From NCBI GenBank assembly GCA_022711355.1, contig JAKLFE010000038.1, forward strand, positions 1 to 43,467: 43,467 bases of DNA, given 5' to 3'. This DNA is from Spirochaetota bacterium. GTDB taxonomy: Bacteria > Spirochaetota > Spirochaetia > Treponematales > Rectinemataceae. The notes below the pieces were generated by a model. That model ran no database searches. It had not been told where the DNA came from and saw only the letters and a list, made by a program, of their open reading frames with translations. The number at the start of each line of letters is the position of its first letter. The first letter of the stretch is position 1. This document shows, piece by piece, positions 21,804-29,765 of this stretch. The translations under genes and the position numbers were made by a program.

Positions 21804-23066
21804 CTACTTGCCCGCGCCGGCCAGGGCCGCGTCGGCCGCCTGGGCGGCCGCGGAGACCACCGCCTCGACCTTGGCGCCGGGCTTGTAGATGCCGGCCATG
21901 GACTCGCCGAAGGCCGAGGACCAGCGGTCGTAGCCTTTGAAGACGGGCTTCACGCGGGCATACTCGACGGCGTCGAGGAAGAGCTTATGGTCGATCTTGA
22001 TCGCCTGCTCGAGGAAGGCGGGGCCCTCGGCGACGTCCCTGCGCGTGGGGATGGCGAAGCCGAGCTCGGCGAGCTTGGTCTGGCCCTCCTTGGACATGAC
22101 GTACTTGATCCACTCCCAGCCCGCGTCGGGATTCTTGCAGCCCTTGGCCATCACGAAGCCGGCGGAGTTGATGCTCGTGACCCGGCCGGCCGGCCCCTTG
22201 GGGAAGGGGGCGACCGCCCACTTGAACGATACCGGGGCGTAGGAGGGGACCATCCAGTGGCCCGTCGTGATCATCGCCGCCTTGCCGGCCAGGAAGGCGT
22301 CGGAGCCGTACTGGCTGAGGGAATCCTGATCGGGAATGGACTTGTCCTCCTGGACCATGGCGGCGATCAGCTTCCAGGGCTCCATCTTGTCCGCGATGGC
22401 CGTCTTGCTCATGTCGGCGCTCATGATCTCCCCGCCGTAGGCCCAGACCACCTCGCTCATGAAGGTCTCGATGTCCCAGAGGTCGGCCTGGAGCCCCCAC
22501 TGCTTGATCTTCCCGTCGGGCCCCTTCGAGGTCAGCTTCCTCGCGGCGGCGCGGAGCTCCTCGAGGGTCCAGGACTCGTCGGGATAGCCCAGGCCCGCGG
22601 CGTCGAACATGTCCTTGTTATAGAAGAGGGCGACCGTCTGGAAGTCGCGCGGCAGGCCGTAGAAGCCCTCGGGAGTCCTGTAGGCCGCGAGGGTCTGGGG
22701 GTAGACCCCCTCGAGGAAGCCCTTCTCGCGGTCGATATAGCCCTGGAGCGAGGCGAGGGCGCCCCGAGAGTACCAGTCCATGAACAGAGGAGCGTCCATG
22801 GCGAAGACCTCGGGCGGGGTGCCCGCGGCATAGAGGGTATTGATCTTGTCCCAGTACACCGACCACTCGGCGGTCTCGATCTCCACCTTGATGCCGGTCT
22901 TCTTGGTGAAGGCCGCGGCGAGCTCGTTCCACACGGCCGCCTCCTGCTCGGTGCCCCAGTTGAGGGCCTTGATGCTCCCGGCGGGCTTCTTGCCTCCGCA
23001 GGAAGCGAGGGTCGCGAGGCACAGGGCCGAGGCGGCCAGAACCGCGTATCCCATTCGTCGTCGCAT
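21804..23066 (-). CDS. Sugar-binding lipoprotein of ABC importer (system 2)
   Basis: 420 residues, extracellular solute-binding protein family 1. Lipobox LATLASC with cysteine 23, then GGKKPAGSIKALNWGTEQEAAVWNELAAAFTKKTGIKVE, the usual start. Other typical segments are 'DFQTVALFYNKDMFDAAGLGYPDESWTLEELRAAARKL' and 'GKAAMITTGHW'. Lipid anchoring suggests attachment to the periplasmic face of a membrane. AGGAGG precedes the ATG. A hairpin (23099-23116) separates it from the other binding-protein gene, which may let the two importers be expressed at different levels. Ligand unknown; alpha-galactosides are suggested by the neighbouring GH4 gene. Confidence 0.92.
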   Translation of the reverse strand: MRRRMGYAVLAASALCLATLASCGGKKPAGSIKALNWGTEQEAAVWNELAAAFTKKTGIKVEIETAEWSVYWDKINTLYAAGTPPEVFAMDAPLFMDWYSRGALASLQGYIDREKGFLEGVYPQTLAAYRTPEGFYGLPRDFQTVALFYNKDMFDAAGLGYPDESWTLEELRAAARKLTSKGPDGKIKQWGLQADLWDIETFMSEVVWAYGGEIMSADMSKTAIADKMEPWKLIAAMVQEDKSIPDQDSLSQYGSDAFLAGKAAMITTGHWMVPSYAPVSFKWAVAPFPKGPAGRVTSINSAGFVMAKGCKNPDAGWEWIKYVMSKEGQTKLAELGFAIPTRRDVAEGPAFLEQAIKIDHKLFLDAVEYARVKPVFKGYDRWSSAFGESMAGIYKPGAKVEAVVSAAAQAADAALAGAGK

Positions 23067-23098
23067 TGCCGATTCCTCCTACTGTATATCGGATGCCC

Positions 23099-23116
23099 GC
23101 GCCCCTTCCGGGGCGC
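23099..23116. terminator. Hairpin between the two binding-protein genes
   Basis: GCGCCCC (23099-23105), loop TTCC, GGGGCGC (23110-23116): a perfect 7-bp stem in the 68-nt gap inside the sugar operon. Placed after a binding-protein gene, it may stabilise that mRNA segment or attenuate read-through. No U-tract. Confidence 0.5.
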
Positions 23117-23134
23117 CGAATCAGAGCCGAATCA

Positions 23135-24403
23135 TCAATGCAGGGAGACGCCGTTATAGCTCTTGCCCTTGAGGTAGCCGGCGAGCTCGTCGGCCGCGGC
23201 CCGGGGCGTCTTCTGGCCGAGGAGCATCTGCTGGACGGCGACGATCGTCTTCTGGACGAGCTCGTCGTACCACTCCACCAGGGGAAGCGCGCGCGCCGTG
23301 GCGGACTGCTCGCCGAACTGCGTCCAGTAAGGATAGAGCTTGAGGAGCGCGGGATCGTCGTACGAATCCTTGAACAAGGGCAGACTGCCGATCTGGACGG
23401 CGCGCTCCTTGTCCTTCTCCTTCGAGATCATGTACTGGATGTACTTCCAGGCCGCCTGCTTGTTCCTGCTCGCCCGGGGGATGGCGAAGGCCTCGGGGAG
23501 GGTCAGCGTCGCCTGGAGCGCGCCGGACTTGGCGGGAAGCCAGGAGGCGACCTCGACCTGGCCAACGACGCTCGACTTCGAGGGATCGTTGGCATAGCTG
23601 TACGTGCTCGGCGGGCCCTGGAAGAAGAAGGCCGAGGAGCCGCGGTAGAAGAGGTCGGCCGCCGCTTCCTGCGAGAGCGTCACGCTCGAGGGATTGACGA
23701 TCTTGTCCTTTCGGATCGCGTCCGCCATGAACTGGAGCGCGGCGACGGACTCGGGCTTGTCGATCGCGATCGCGCCCTTCTCGTCGAAGTAGTTCCCGCC
23801 GAAGCTGTACAGGTAGAAGGCGATGGAGTTCGCGAGGGCCCACTCCTGGTTCCAGTACTCGGCCACCGGGTACTCGCAGACGCCGGCCTTCTTGAGCTGC
23901 TTGGCCTGGTCGAGGGCCTCGGCCCAGGTCCTGGGCGGCGCCTTGATGCCGGCCTTGGCCAGGAGGGCCTTGTTGTAGAAGAAGAAGCGCGTGTCGTTGT
24001 TCCAGGCGACGCCGAGGGTCTTACCCTTCACGGTGAAGGTCTGGCGCAGGCCGGGGAGGATGCCCTCGAGATAGGCCTTGCCCGCGTAGGCGTCGAGGGG
24101 CTCGACCCAATCCGCCGCGGCGAACTTGGCGACCCAGCCGTTGTCGAACTCGATGACGTCGTACGAGCCGCCGCCGGCCGCGAGGTCGGTCATCACCTTG
24201 GTCTGGACCTCGTCCCAGGACATCTGGATGAACTCCACCTCGATGCCCGTGGCCCTCTCGAAGTCCCTCGTCTGCTTCTCCCAGATGCCCTTCAGGTCCA
24301 TCTCGTGCCGGGGCATGATCACGGTGATCCGCTCCGCGCAGAGCCCCGCCATCGAAAGCGCGAGGGCGATGGCCAGGACGATCGAACGCTTCAAGCCTCT
24401 CAT
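23135..24403 (-). CDS. Periplasmic sugar-binding protein of ABC importer (system 1)
   Basis: 422 residues, solute-binding family 1. The signal peptide MRGLKRSIVLAIALALSMAGLCA lacks a usable lipobox (Leu at -1 to Cys), so the protein is probably cleaved by signal peptidase I and free in the periplasm, unlike its lipidated neighbour. Typical segments: 'ITVIMPRHEMDLKGIWEKQTRDFERATGIEVEF', 'YDVIEFDNGWVAKFAAADWVEPLD', 'NNDTRFFFYNKALLAKAG' and 'TLPEAFAIPRASRNKQAAWKYIQYM'. AAGGAG precedes the ATG. It follows the two system 1 permeases, a less usual order. Ligand not determinable. Confidence 0.92.
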   Translation of the reverse strand: MRGLKRSIVLAIALALSMAGLCAERITVIMPRHEMDLKGIWEKQTRDFERATGIEVEFIQMSWDEVQTKVMTDLAAGGGSYDVIEFDNGWVAKFAAADWVEPLDAYAGKAYLEGILPGLRQTFTVKGKTLGVAWNNDTRFFFYNKALLAKAGIKAPPRTWAEALDQAKQLKKAGVCEYPVAEYWNQEWALANSIAFYLYSFGGNYFDEKGAIAIDKPESVAALQFMADAIRKDKIVNPSSVTLSQEAAADLFYRGSSAFFFQGPPSTYSYANDPSKSSVVGQVEVASWLPAKSGALQATLTLPEAFAIPRASRNKQAAWKYIQYMISKEKDKERAVQIGSLPLFKDSYDDPALLKLYPYWTQFGEQSATARALPLVEWYDELVQKTIVAVQQMLLGQKTPRAAADELAGYLKGKSYNGVSLH

Positions 24404-24420
24404 TCCACTCTCCTTTCCCC

Positions 24421-24437
24421 TGGCGCGCAGCGCGCCA
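24421..24437. repeat. Perfect palindrome upstream of binding-protein gene
   Basis: TGGCGCGC-A-GCGCGCCA, 8-bp arms around one base, in the 82-nt gap just before the ribosome site of the binding-protein gene 23135-24403. It could be an intra-operon operator or an RNA structure affecting translation. Confidence 0.4.
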
Positions 24438-24485
24438 TGATCGATGCCGAATGCTGTCGACGGATTCCCGCGAAGGGGAACCGCG

Positions 24486-25328
24486 TCAGCCTTTCACCGC
24501 GCCGGCGGTCAGGCCCTGCACGATGTACTTCTGGAAGGCCAGGGCCAGGATGACGGGCGGCAGGCTCGCGACGACCCCGGCCGCGGCCATCGCCACGTAA
24601 TCCACGCCGACCTTGCTCGAGTACTCCGAAATGATCACGCTGATCGTCTTGGACCTGAGCGTCGAGCTCAGCACCAGGGCCGAGAAGAACTCGTTCCACG
24701 CGATGATGAAGGCGAAGATGCCGCTCGCGGCGAGCCCCGGCGTGGAGAGGGGCAGGATGATCCGGAAGATGGTGCCGAAGCGCGAGCAGCCGTCGATGCG
24801 GGCCATCTCCTCCAGGTCGCGCGGCACCGACTCGAAGTAGCTCGACATGAGCCAGATGACGAGCGGGAGGATGAAGGCGCAGTCGGCCAACGCGAGGGCG
24901 GGTATCGTGTTGAGGAGCCCGAGCTTGCCCATGACGACGTAGATCGGGATGATCAGCACGATCATCGGCATGAACTGCGTGAGGAGGATGAGGGAGAAGA
25001 CGAGGCCCTTCCCGCGGAAGCGCAGGCGCGAGAAGACGTAGGCGGCGAGCGAGCCGGCGATGAGGCAGAAGGCGGTGGAGGACCCGGCGATGGCGAGGCT
25101 GTTCCGCAGGCCCACCTTGAGCGAGGCGTTGACGCCGCTCGAGCCCGCCGCGATCTCGCGGTAGTTCTCCAGGTTGGGCGACTTCGGAAGCCACTTGAGA
25201 GGGATGGCGGTGAGCTCGACGCGGCGAGAGAGGCTGCTGATGACGAGCCAGGAATAGGGCGCGAGGATGGCCGCGCAGAGGGCCAGGACCGCGACGTAGA
25301 GCAGGGGACGCGCCTTAGGCCTCGACAT
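24486..25328 (-). CDS. ABC sugar importer permease, MalG type (system 1)
   Basis: 280 residues, six membrane helices, CUT1 family. It starts MSRPKARPLLYVAVLALCAAILAPYSWLVISSLS. The EAA loop is DLEEMARIDGCSRFGTIFRIILPLSTP, and the C-terminus FQKYIVQGLTAGAVKG is characteristic of MalG-type permeases. It overlaps the MalF-type partner by 14 nt, implying coupled translation and equal subunit amounts. It belongs with the non-lipidated binding protein downstream. No ATPase is encoded next to it. Confidence 0.93.
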   Translation of the reverse strand: MSRPKARPLLYVAVLALCAAILAPYSWLVISSLSRRVELTAIPLKWLPKSPNLENYREIAAGSSGVNASLKVGLRNSLAIAGSSTAFCLIAGSLAAYVFSRLRFRGKGLVFSLILLTQFMPMIVLIIPIYVVMGKLGLLNTIPALALADCAFILPLVIWLMSSYFESVPRDLEEMARIDGCSRFGTIFRIILPLSTPGLAASGIFAFIIAWNEFFSALVLSSTLRSKTISVIISEYSSKVGVDYVAMAAAGVVASLPPVILALAFQKYIVQGLTAGAVKG

Positions 25329-26226
25329 CCGACCCTCCCTTGAGGCCCTTCATGTAGGCGACCGACATGGCGATGGCCAGCAGGGTCAGCAGGTAGGCGA
25401 GCGCCGAGCCGTAGCCGAAGTTCAGGAACTGGAAGCTGTGCTGGTAGATGTAGTAGGAGAACATGTTCGTCCCGTTCGCGGGGCCGCCCTTGGTCATGAC
25501 GTAGATCAGGTCGAATTCCTTGAGGGCCCATATCGTCTTGATCACGACGAGGGACATGACGATCGGGCGCAGGAGGGGCAGGGTTATCCTGGCGAAGCTC
25601 CGCAGCTTCCCGGAGCCGTCGATCTCGGCGGCCTCGTAGATGTCGCGGGGTATGGACTGGAGGGCCGCCAGCGCGAGGAGGATGGCGACGGGCGTCTCCT
25701 TCCAGACGTTCGCGAAGATCACGAGGGCCATGGCCGCCGCCGGGTCGCCGAGCCATATCCGGTACCCGCCGATGATCCCGAGCTGCGTCAGGGCCGCGTT
25801 GAAGGCGCCGTAGTTCGCGTCGAAGATCCACTTCCACATGATCCCGTTCACGACGTAGGGCAGGGCCCAGGGCAGGATGACGAGGCCGCGCACGAAGCCG
25901 CGGCCGAAGAACCTCTGATTGAGGAGGAGGGCGAGGGCGACGCCGAGCGAGGTCTCGGCGAGGACCGTGGACAGGGCGAAGATCACCGTCCTCCGGAGCG
26001 ATTCCCAGAAGAGCGGGTCCCGGAAGGCGGAGCCGTAGTTGCCCAGGCCGATGAAGCGCCCGCTCCTCGGGTCGGTCAGCTTCAAGTCGGTGAAGCTGAG
26101 CCCGAGGGACGAGAGCATCGGGTACACGAGGACGCCCGCGATGACGGCGAGGGCGGGCGCGAGGAGGACGAAGGCGAGGAGGCCCTCGGTCTCAAGCGAG
26201 ACTGCCCCCGAGGCGTCTCGTTTCAT
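25315..26226 (-). CDS. ABC sugar importer permease, MalF type (system 1)
   Basis: 303 residues, six membrane helices, CUT1 family. Typical 'LLAFVLLAPALAVIAGVLVYPMLSSLGLSF' start, 'RGLVILPWALPYVVNGIMWKWIF', and EAA loop IYEAAEIDGSGKLRSFARITLPLLRP. Its start overlaps the stop of the GatZ-like gene by 4 nt (26223-26226), so import and catabolic genes are translationally linked. It differs clearly in sequence from the system 2 MalF-type protein, so the second importer is not a recent duplication. Confidence 0.93.
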   Translation of the reverse strand: MKRDASGAVSLETEGLLAFVLLAPALAVIAGVLVYPMLSSLGLSFTDLKLTDPRSGRFIGLGNYGSAFRDPLFWESLRRTVIFALSTVLAETSLGVALALLLNQRFFGRGFVRGLVILPWALPYVVNGIMWKWIFDANYGAFNAALTQLGIIGGYRIWLGDPAAAMALVIFANVWKETPVAILLALAALQSIPRDIYEAAEIDGSGKLRSFARITLPLLRPIVMSLVVIKTIWALKEFDLIYVMTKGGPANGTNMFSYYIYQHSFQFLNFGYGSALAYLLTLLAIAMSVAYMKGLKGGSDVEA

Positions 26227-27545
26227 GCGGTCCGATCCTCGCCCTCCCCGCCGCGGGCCTGGGCGGGGAAGCAGGCGGCCTCGTAGCGGGCGAGCTCGGC
26301 GTCGACCGAGGCCATGACCAGCTCGCGCGGGGAGGCTCGCCGCCCGAGGGCCAGAGCGCCCTGGGCGCCGCCGAGCCTGGGCAGGTGCTGCGAGACGAGG
26401 CCGGGCGGCAAGTCCTCGCCCTCGAGCGCGGCGAGGAGGCGCTCGACCTCCGCCGCCACCGCGGGCCGTTCCCAGTAGTAGCGGGACCGGTCCGAGAGGG
26501 AGTACGAGAGCTCCATCGGGTCCCCGCTCCGGCAGTAGCCCCGCCAGTGGCTGTCGTCCTCGCGCATCGCGTCGCCGAGGAGCTCGGGCAGCCGCGGGCG
26601 GCGGGGGCCCCGGCCGAGCTCGGCCTCGATCGCCGCGAGGCCGAAGAGGGCCTCGCGGAGGGCGAAGGTGAGGGCCGGCCCCACCTTGAGGAAGGCGAAG
26701 CCGTCCTCGACGAGCTCGCGCAGGGCCTCGTCCGATTGGTAGTCGGTCGAGTGCCCCTCGAAGAAGAGGCCCGGCCGGCCGCGGAGGGCCGCGGCGAGGC
26801 CCGCGGCCCGATCCCGCCGGTAGGGGTGGAGCCCCTCCGAATCGAACTCGACGCCCGGCTGGACCACCGCGGCGATCACCCGCTCCCAGGCCTCGCCCAG
26901 GCCCGCCTCGCGGAAGGTCGCCTCGTGCAGGGCGGCCGTCTCGGCGAAGGCCCTCCCCTCGGTCGGGACCGGCCCCCCCTCGCCGCCCCTCGCCCCGCCG
27001 GGGACGGGGACCTCGGTGCCGATCACGTAGACGGGGGCGCGGCTCCGGCCCGAGGCCCGCGCCTCGGCCTCGGCGGCGGCGCAGAGCCTGGCCGCGCGGG
27101 CGGCGGCCAGCTCCGGCGCCGGGACGGGCCCCGTATCTCCGCCCAGGGCCATGCTCGCGTCGAGGTGGATCTTCCGGGCGCCGGCGGCGACGAAGGCGCG
27201 GACCAGGGCCTCGGCGCGGGCCATGGCCTCGGCGGCGGGGAGGCCGCGCCAGGGGAAGGGGCCGAGGTGGTCGCCGCCGAAGACGACGAGCTCCTCCGGG
27301 ACTCGATATGCGTCGCGCAGCGCGGCGAGCCGGGCGGAGAAGTCCGCGGGCGCCATGCCCGTGTAGCCCCCCTCCTGGTTCACCTGGTTGGCCGTGGCCT
27401 CGACGAGGAGGGGCAAGCCCCGCCTCGCGGCGCGGCGGACCGCCGCCTCGAGGACGAGGGGGTGGGAGGAGCAGACCGAATAGAGCCCGCGCGGCAAGCC
27501 CCGGGAACGGGCCTCCGCGAGCTCCTCGAAGGGGTCGCGGCTCAC
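26223..27545 (-). CDS. Tagatose-1,6-bisphosphate aldolase subunit GatZ/KbaZ-like
   Basis: 440 residues, GatZ/KbaZ family (COG4573). Signatures: 'PRGLYSVCSSHPLVLEAAVRRA', 'LLVEATANQVNQEGGYTGMAPADFSARL', 'VVFGGDHLGPFPW', 'KIHLDASMALGGD' and 'VGPALTFALREALFGLAAIE'. In enterobacteria this protein supports the catalytic GatY/KbaY aldolase. No GatY/KbaY gene is in the window. It may pair with a distant class II aldolase or act alone in a related reaction; the fold is a TIM barrel with potential active-site residues (GGDH, HLD). It overlaps neighbours by 4 nt at both ends, so it is firmly within the operon. Confidence 0.88.
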   Translation of the reverse strand: MSRDPFEELAEARSRGLPRGLYSVCSSHPLVLEAAVRRAARRGLPLLVEATANQVNQEGGYTGMAPADFSARLAALRDAYRVPEELVVFGGDHLGPFPWRGLPAAEAMARAEALVRAFVAAGARKIHLDASMALGGDTGPVPAPELAAARAARLCAAAEAEARASGRSRAPVYVIGTEVPVPGGARGGEGGPVPTEGRAFAETAALHEATFREAGLGEAWERVIAAVVQPGVEFDSEGLHPYRRDRAAGLAAALRGRPGLFFEGHSTDYQSDEALRELVEDGFAFLKVGPALTFALREALFGLAAIEAELGRGPRRPRLPELLGDAMREDDSHWRGYCRSGDPMELSYSLSDRSRYYWERPAVAAEVERLLAALEGEDLPPGLVSQHLPRLGGAQGALALGRRASPRELVMASVDAELARYEAACFPAQARGGEGEDRTA

Positions 27546-28744
27546 GGGGCCCCCGCGGGGCGGCCGTAGGGATGGATGGCGACGCCCTGGACCACGCGGT
27601 TGATGACGCCGGAGGGAGAGGGGGCGTCGGGCTTGAGCCCGAGCTCGAGGGAGGCGAAGAGGCCGAGGAGCTGGCCGGGGAGCACGGCGAGGAGGGCGCG
27701 CGCGTCGTCGTCCACGCCGGGCGCCGAGCCCGTCTCGAAGAGGATGTCCGCGAGGCCCTCGAAGTCGCGCGCCGTCTCGGCGACGACGAGCGTGGTCTTG
27801 CCGAGGCGCTTCGCCCTGAGCTCCCGCGCGAGATCGAGCTCGTAGGCCCGGCGGTAGGGGTCGGAGGAGCAGAGGAGGACGACGAGGCTCTCGGGGTCGA
27901 TCGCCGCCATGAAGCCGTGCCGAAGGCCGAGCATGTCCTCAGCCTTCGACAGGATAGCCCCCCCGGAGAGCTCCTGCACCTTGAGATGGGCCTCGTAGGC
28001 CCCGCCGAGGAAGGGCCGGGGCGCGAGGAAGAAGGCGCGCTTGAAGCCCTTCGAGGCCAGGGAGGCGGCCAGGTCGGAGAAGCGGGGGATGACGGCCTCG
28101 CCGAGGGAGGCGAGGCCCTCGGCTCGCTCCGCGAAGGCGGCCGCGCCGCCCGGGGCCGCCGCCCAGCCGAGGGACAGGCCCGCGAGGGCCATGCAGCTGA
28201 AGGAGGAGGTCATGGCGAGGCTGCGGTCGTTGCAGAGCTCGGGCAGCACGACGACCCGCCCGCCCTCGCCGAGGGCGCCGACTATGCGGGCGAGGGCGCC
28301 CTTCGCGTTGCAGGTGATCGCGAGCTGGCGCGCCAGCCCGGGCCTGAGCGCCGCGGCGAGGCGGGCGACCTCGTTCCCCTCGGGGCTGTCCCCCGACCGG
28401 GCGAAGGAGACGAGGATGAACTCATCGCGGGGAAAGGCCGACTCCGGATCCATGAGGATCTCCGTCGAGGGAATGGCCTCGACGCAGGGGAAGACGCGTC
28501 GGAGGGCCGGGGCTATCGAGAGGCCGACGTAGTGGGAGCTCCCGGCGCCGGCGAGGAGGAGACGGGGCGCGGGGCCGAGGAAGGCCCCGAGCTCCTCGGC
28601 CCGGGAAGCCATGAGCCGGGCCGTGGCTCGCCACAGCTCGGGCTGGGCGGCGATTTCGGCGGCCGTATGGAGGTAGCCTGCCGCCTCGCGCTCGGGCAGC
28701 GGCTTTTCGAGGAGGGAGGAAAGGGCGGAGTGAGGAAGCAGCAT
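27542..28744 (-). CDS. SIS-domain sugar isomerase/deaminase, AgaS-like
   Basis: 400 residues with two SIS domains, as in AgaS and the isomerase half of GlmS. Signatures: 'REAAGYLHTAAEIAAQPELW' (19-38, AgaS-type opening), LLLAGAGSSHYVGLSIAPAL, 'EFILVSFARSGDSPEGNEVA', 'AHLKVQELSGGAILSKAEDMLGLRHGFMAAID'. AgaS converts galactosamine-6-phosphate to tagatose-6-phosphate with loss of ammonia; relatives isomerise other sugar phosphates. First gene of the ten-gene sugar operon, beside a divergent DeoR gene. The -10 box ends 6 nt before the ATG, so the message may be leaderless, although GGAG occurs immediately before the ATG. Confidence 0.87.
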   Translation of the reverse strand: MLLPHSALSSLLEKPLPEREAAGYLHTAAEIAAQPELWRATARLMASRAEELGAFLGPAPRLLLAGAGSSHYVGLSIAPALRRVFPCVEAIPSTEILMDPESAFPRDEFILVSFARSGDSPEGNEVARLAAALRPGLARQLAITCNAKGALARIVGALGEGGRVVVLPELCNDRSLAMTSSFSCMALAGLSLGWAAAPGGAAAFAERAEGLASLGEAVIPRFSDLAASLASKGFKRAFFLAPRPFLGGAYEAHLKVQELSGGAILSKAEDMLGLRHGFMAAIDPESLVVLLCSSDPYRRAYELDLARELRAKRLGKTTLVVAETARDFEGLADILFETGSAPGVDDDARALLAVLPGQLLGLFASLELGLKPDAPSPSGVINRVVQGVAIHPYGRPAGAP

Positions 28745-28750
28745 GGCTCC

Positions 28751-28779
28751 GTTGTACTCAGCATTCGATCACATGTCAA
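28751..28779 (-). promoter_or_regulatory. Sugar operon promoter
   Basis: TTGACA (28779-28774, perfect consensus), 17-nt spacer, TACAAC (28756-28751), GGAGCC, then ATG at 28744. This is the best -35/spacing match in the window; the expected transcript start coincides with the start codon. Confidence 0.7.
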
Positions 28780-28800
28780 CATTTTTCTTGCATTTTTTGA

Positions 28801-28828
28801 TCGTTTTTGCTCGTTTTACCGTAAAACG
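28801..28828. promoter_or_regulatory. Candidate DeoR operator
   Basis: Direct repeats TCGTTTT at 28801-28807 and 28811-28817 (10-bp spacing, one helical turn) run into an inverted repeat CGTTTTA-CCG-TAAAACG (28812-28828). They lie in the AT-rich intergenic region between the divergent sugar operon and DeoR gene. TCG-plus-T-run half sites resemble known DeoR-family operators. Confidence 0.5.
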
Positions 28829-28864
28829 GACGGGTATTGCGACAGAGCTCCTTTCTCCGTATGC

Positions 28865-28873
28865 TGGTATACT
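28865..28873 (+). promoter_or_regulatory. Extended -10 promoter of DeoR gene
   Basis: TGGTATACT (28865-28873) is an extended -10 (TGnTATACT). No good -35 is at the right distance. The transcript would begin near 28880 and give a 43-nt leader with GAGGA before the ATG. Confidence 0.45.
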
Positions 28874-28922
28874 GAAGCGAGAGCAGGGGATTCGGCACGT
28901 ACACGAAACATCGAGGATCGCC

Positions 28923-29684
28923 ATGATCAAGGAAGAGCGCTTCGAGCGCATTCGGGAAGAGCTCGCGAAAAAGGGCATCGTCGACGGGGACGAGCTGGCC
29001 GGCCTCCTCGGAGTGTCCCGCGCGACGATCAGGCGCGATCTCGACGCCCTCGAGGAGCGGGGCTTCCTCAAGCGTACCCACGGAGGCGCCCAGGCGACCG
29101 ACCCCGAGGACGAGCTGCCCTTCCACTCGAAAGTCTCCGCCTACATGCGCGAGAAGCGGGCCATCGGCCTGGCCGTGGCGGCCCTCGTCCCCGAGGGCGC
29201 CGTGATCGGCTGCACCGGCGGCACGACCGTGATGGCGGCGATCAAGTGCCTCAAAGGCAAGAGCGTCACCGTCGTGACGAACGCGATCAACGTCGCCATG
29301 GAGCTCGCGCCCTCGGAGCAGGCCCAGGTCATCGTCACGGGAGGCAGCCTCCGCACCCGCTCCTACGAGCTCGTCGGCCACATCGCCGACCGCACGCTCG
29401 GGGAGTTCCACCTCGACCTCGCCCTCATCGGCGTCGACGGGATCGACATCGAGCGGGGCATCTCCACCTACACGATCGCCGAGGCCCACGCCGCGGCCCT
29501 GTATATCAGCCAGGCCGAGCGCGTGTGGGTCGTGGCGGACCACAGCAAGGCCGGCAAGGTGGCCCCCGCCCTGATTGCCCCCCTCGCCAAGGTCCATAGG
29601 CTCGTGACCGATCCCGGCCTCGACGCGGGCATCCAAGCCCGGCTCGAGGCGGCGGGGCTCGAGGTGATCGTCGCCGCGAGCTGA
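28923..29684 (+). CDS. DeoR-family sugar-phosphate-responsive repressor
   Basis: 253 residues from the ATG at 28923 (GAGGA just upstream); the frame is open to 28743 but that part crosses the divergent promoter. The N-terminal winged helix is 'RFERIREELAKKGIVDGDELAGLLGVSRATIRRDLDALEERGFLKRTHGGA', a textbook DeoR HTH. The C-terminal DeoRC sensor (75-240) has GCTGGTTVMAAIK, 'VVTNAINVAMEL', 'VIVTGGSLRTRSYELVG' and 'GVDGIDIERGIST', a phosphosugar-binding isomerase-like fold. It is divergent from the sugar operon and very likely its repressor, probably relieved by a pathway phosphosugar. Confidence 0.93.
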   Translation: MIKEERFERIREELAKKGIVDGDELAGLLGVSRATIRRDLDALEERGFLKRTHGGAQATDPEDELPFHSKVSAYMREKRAIGLAVAALVPEGAVIGCTGGTTVMAAIKCLKGKSVTVVTNAINVAMELAPSEQAQVIVTGGSLRTRSYELVGHIADRTLGEFHLDLALIGVDGIDIERGISTYTIAEAHAAALYISQAERVWVVADHSKAGKVAPALIAPLAKVHRLVTDPGLDAGIQARLEAAGLEVIVAAS

Positions 29685-29716
29685 GGGCATCCTCCGCTCG
29701 CCCCCTCTCCCATCTC

Positions 29717-29745
29717 CTGGCAATGCCCGCCGGGCCGCCTATACT
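29717..29745 (+). promoter_or_regulatory. Promoter of histidine kinase gene
   Basis: CTGGCA (29717-29722), 17-nt spacer, TATACT (29740-29745); GGGGAGG (29754-29760) lies 5 nt before the ATG. Confidence 0.55.
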
Positions 29746-29765
29746 TCCAGTATGGGGAGGATCCG

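Noticed and set aside
28841..28850. GACAGAGCTC in the DeoR/sugar-operon intergenic region, the reverse complement of part of the mtaB repeat
   Set aside because: Only ten bases match and the flanking G/C runs of the repeat are absent; chance match in GC-rich DNA is likely.
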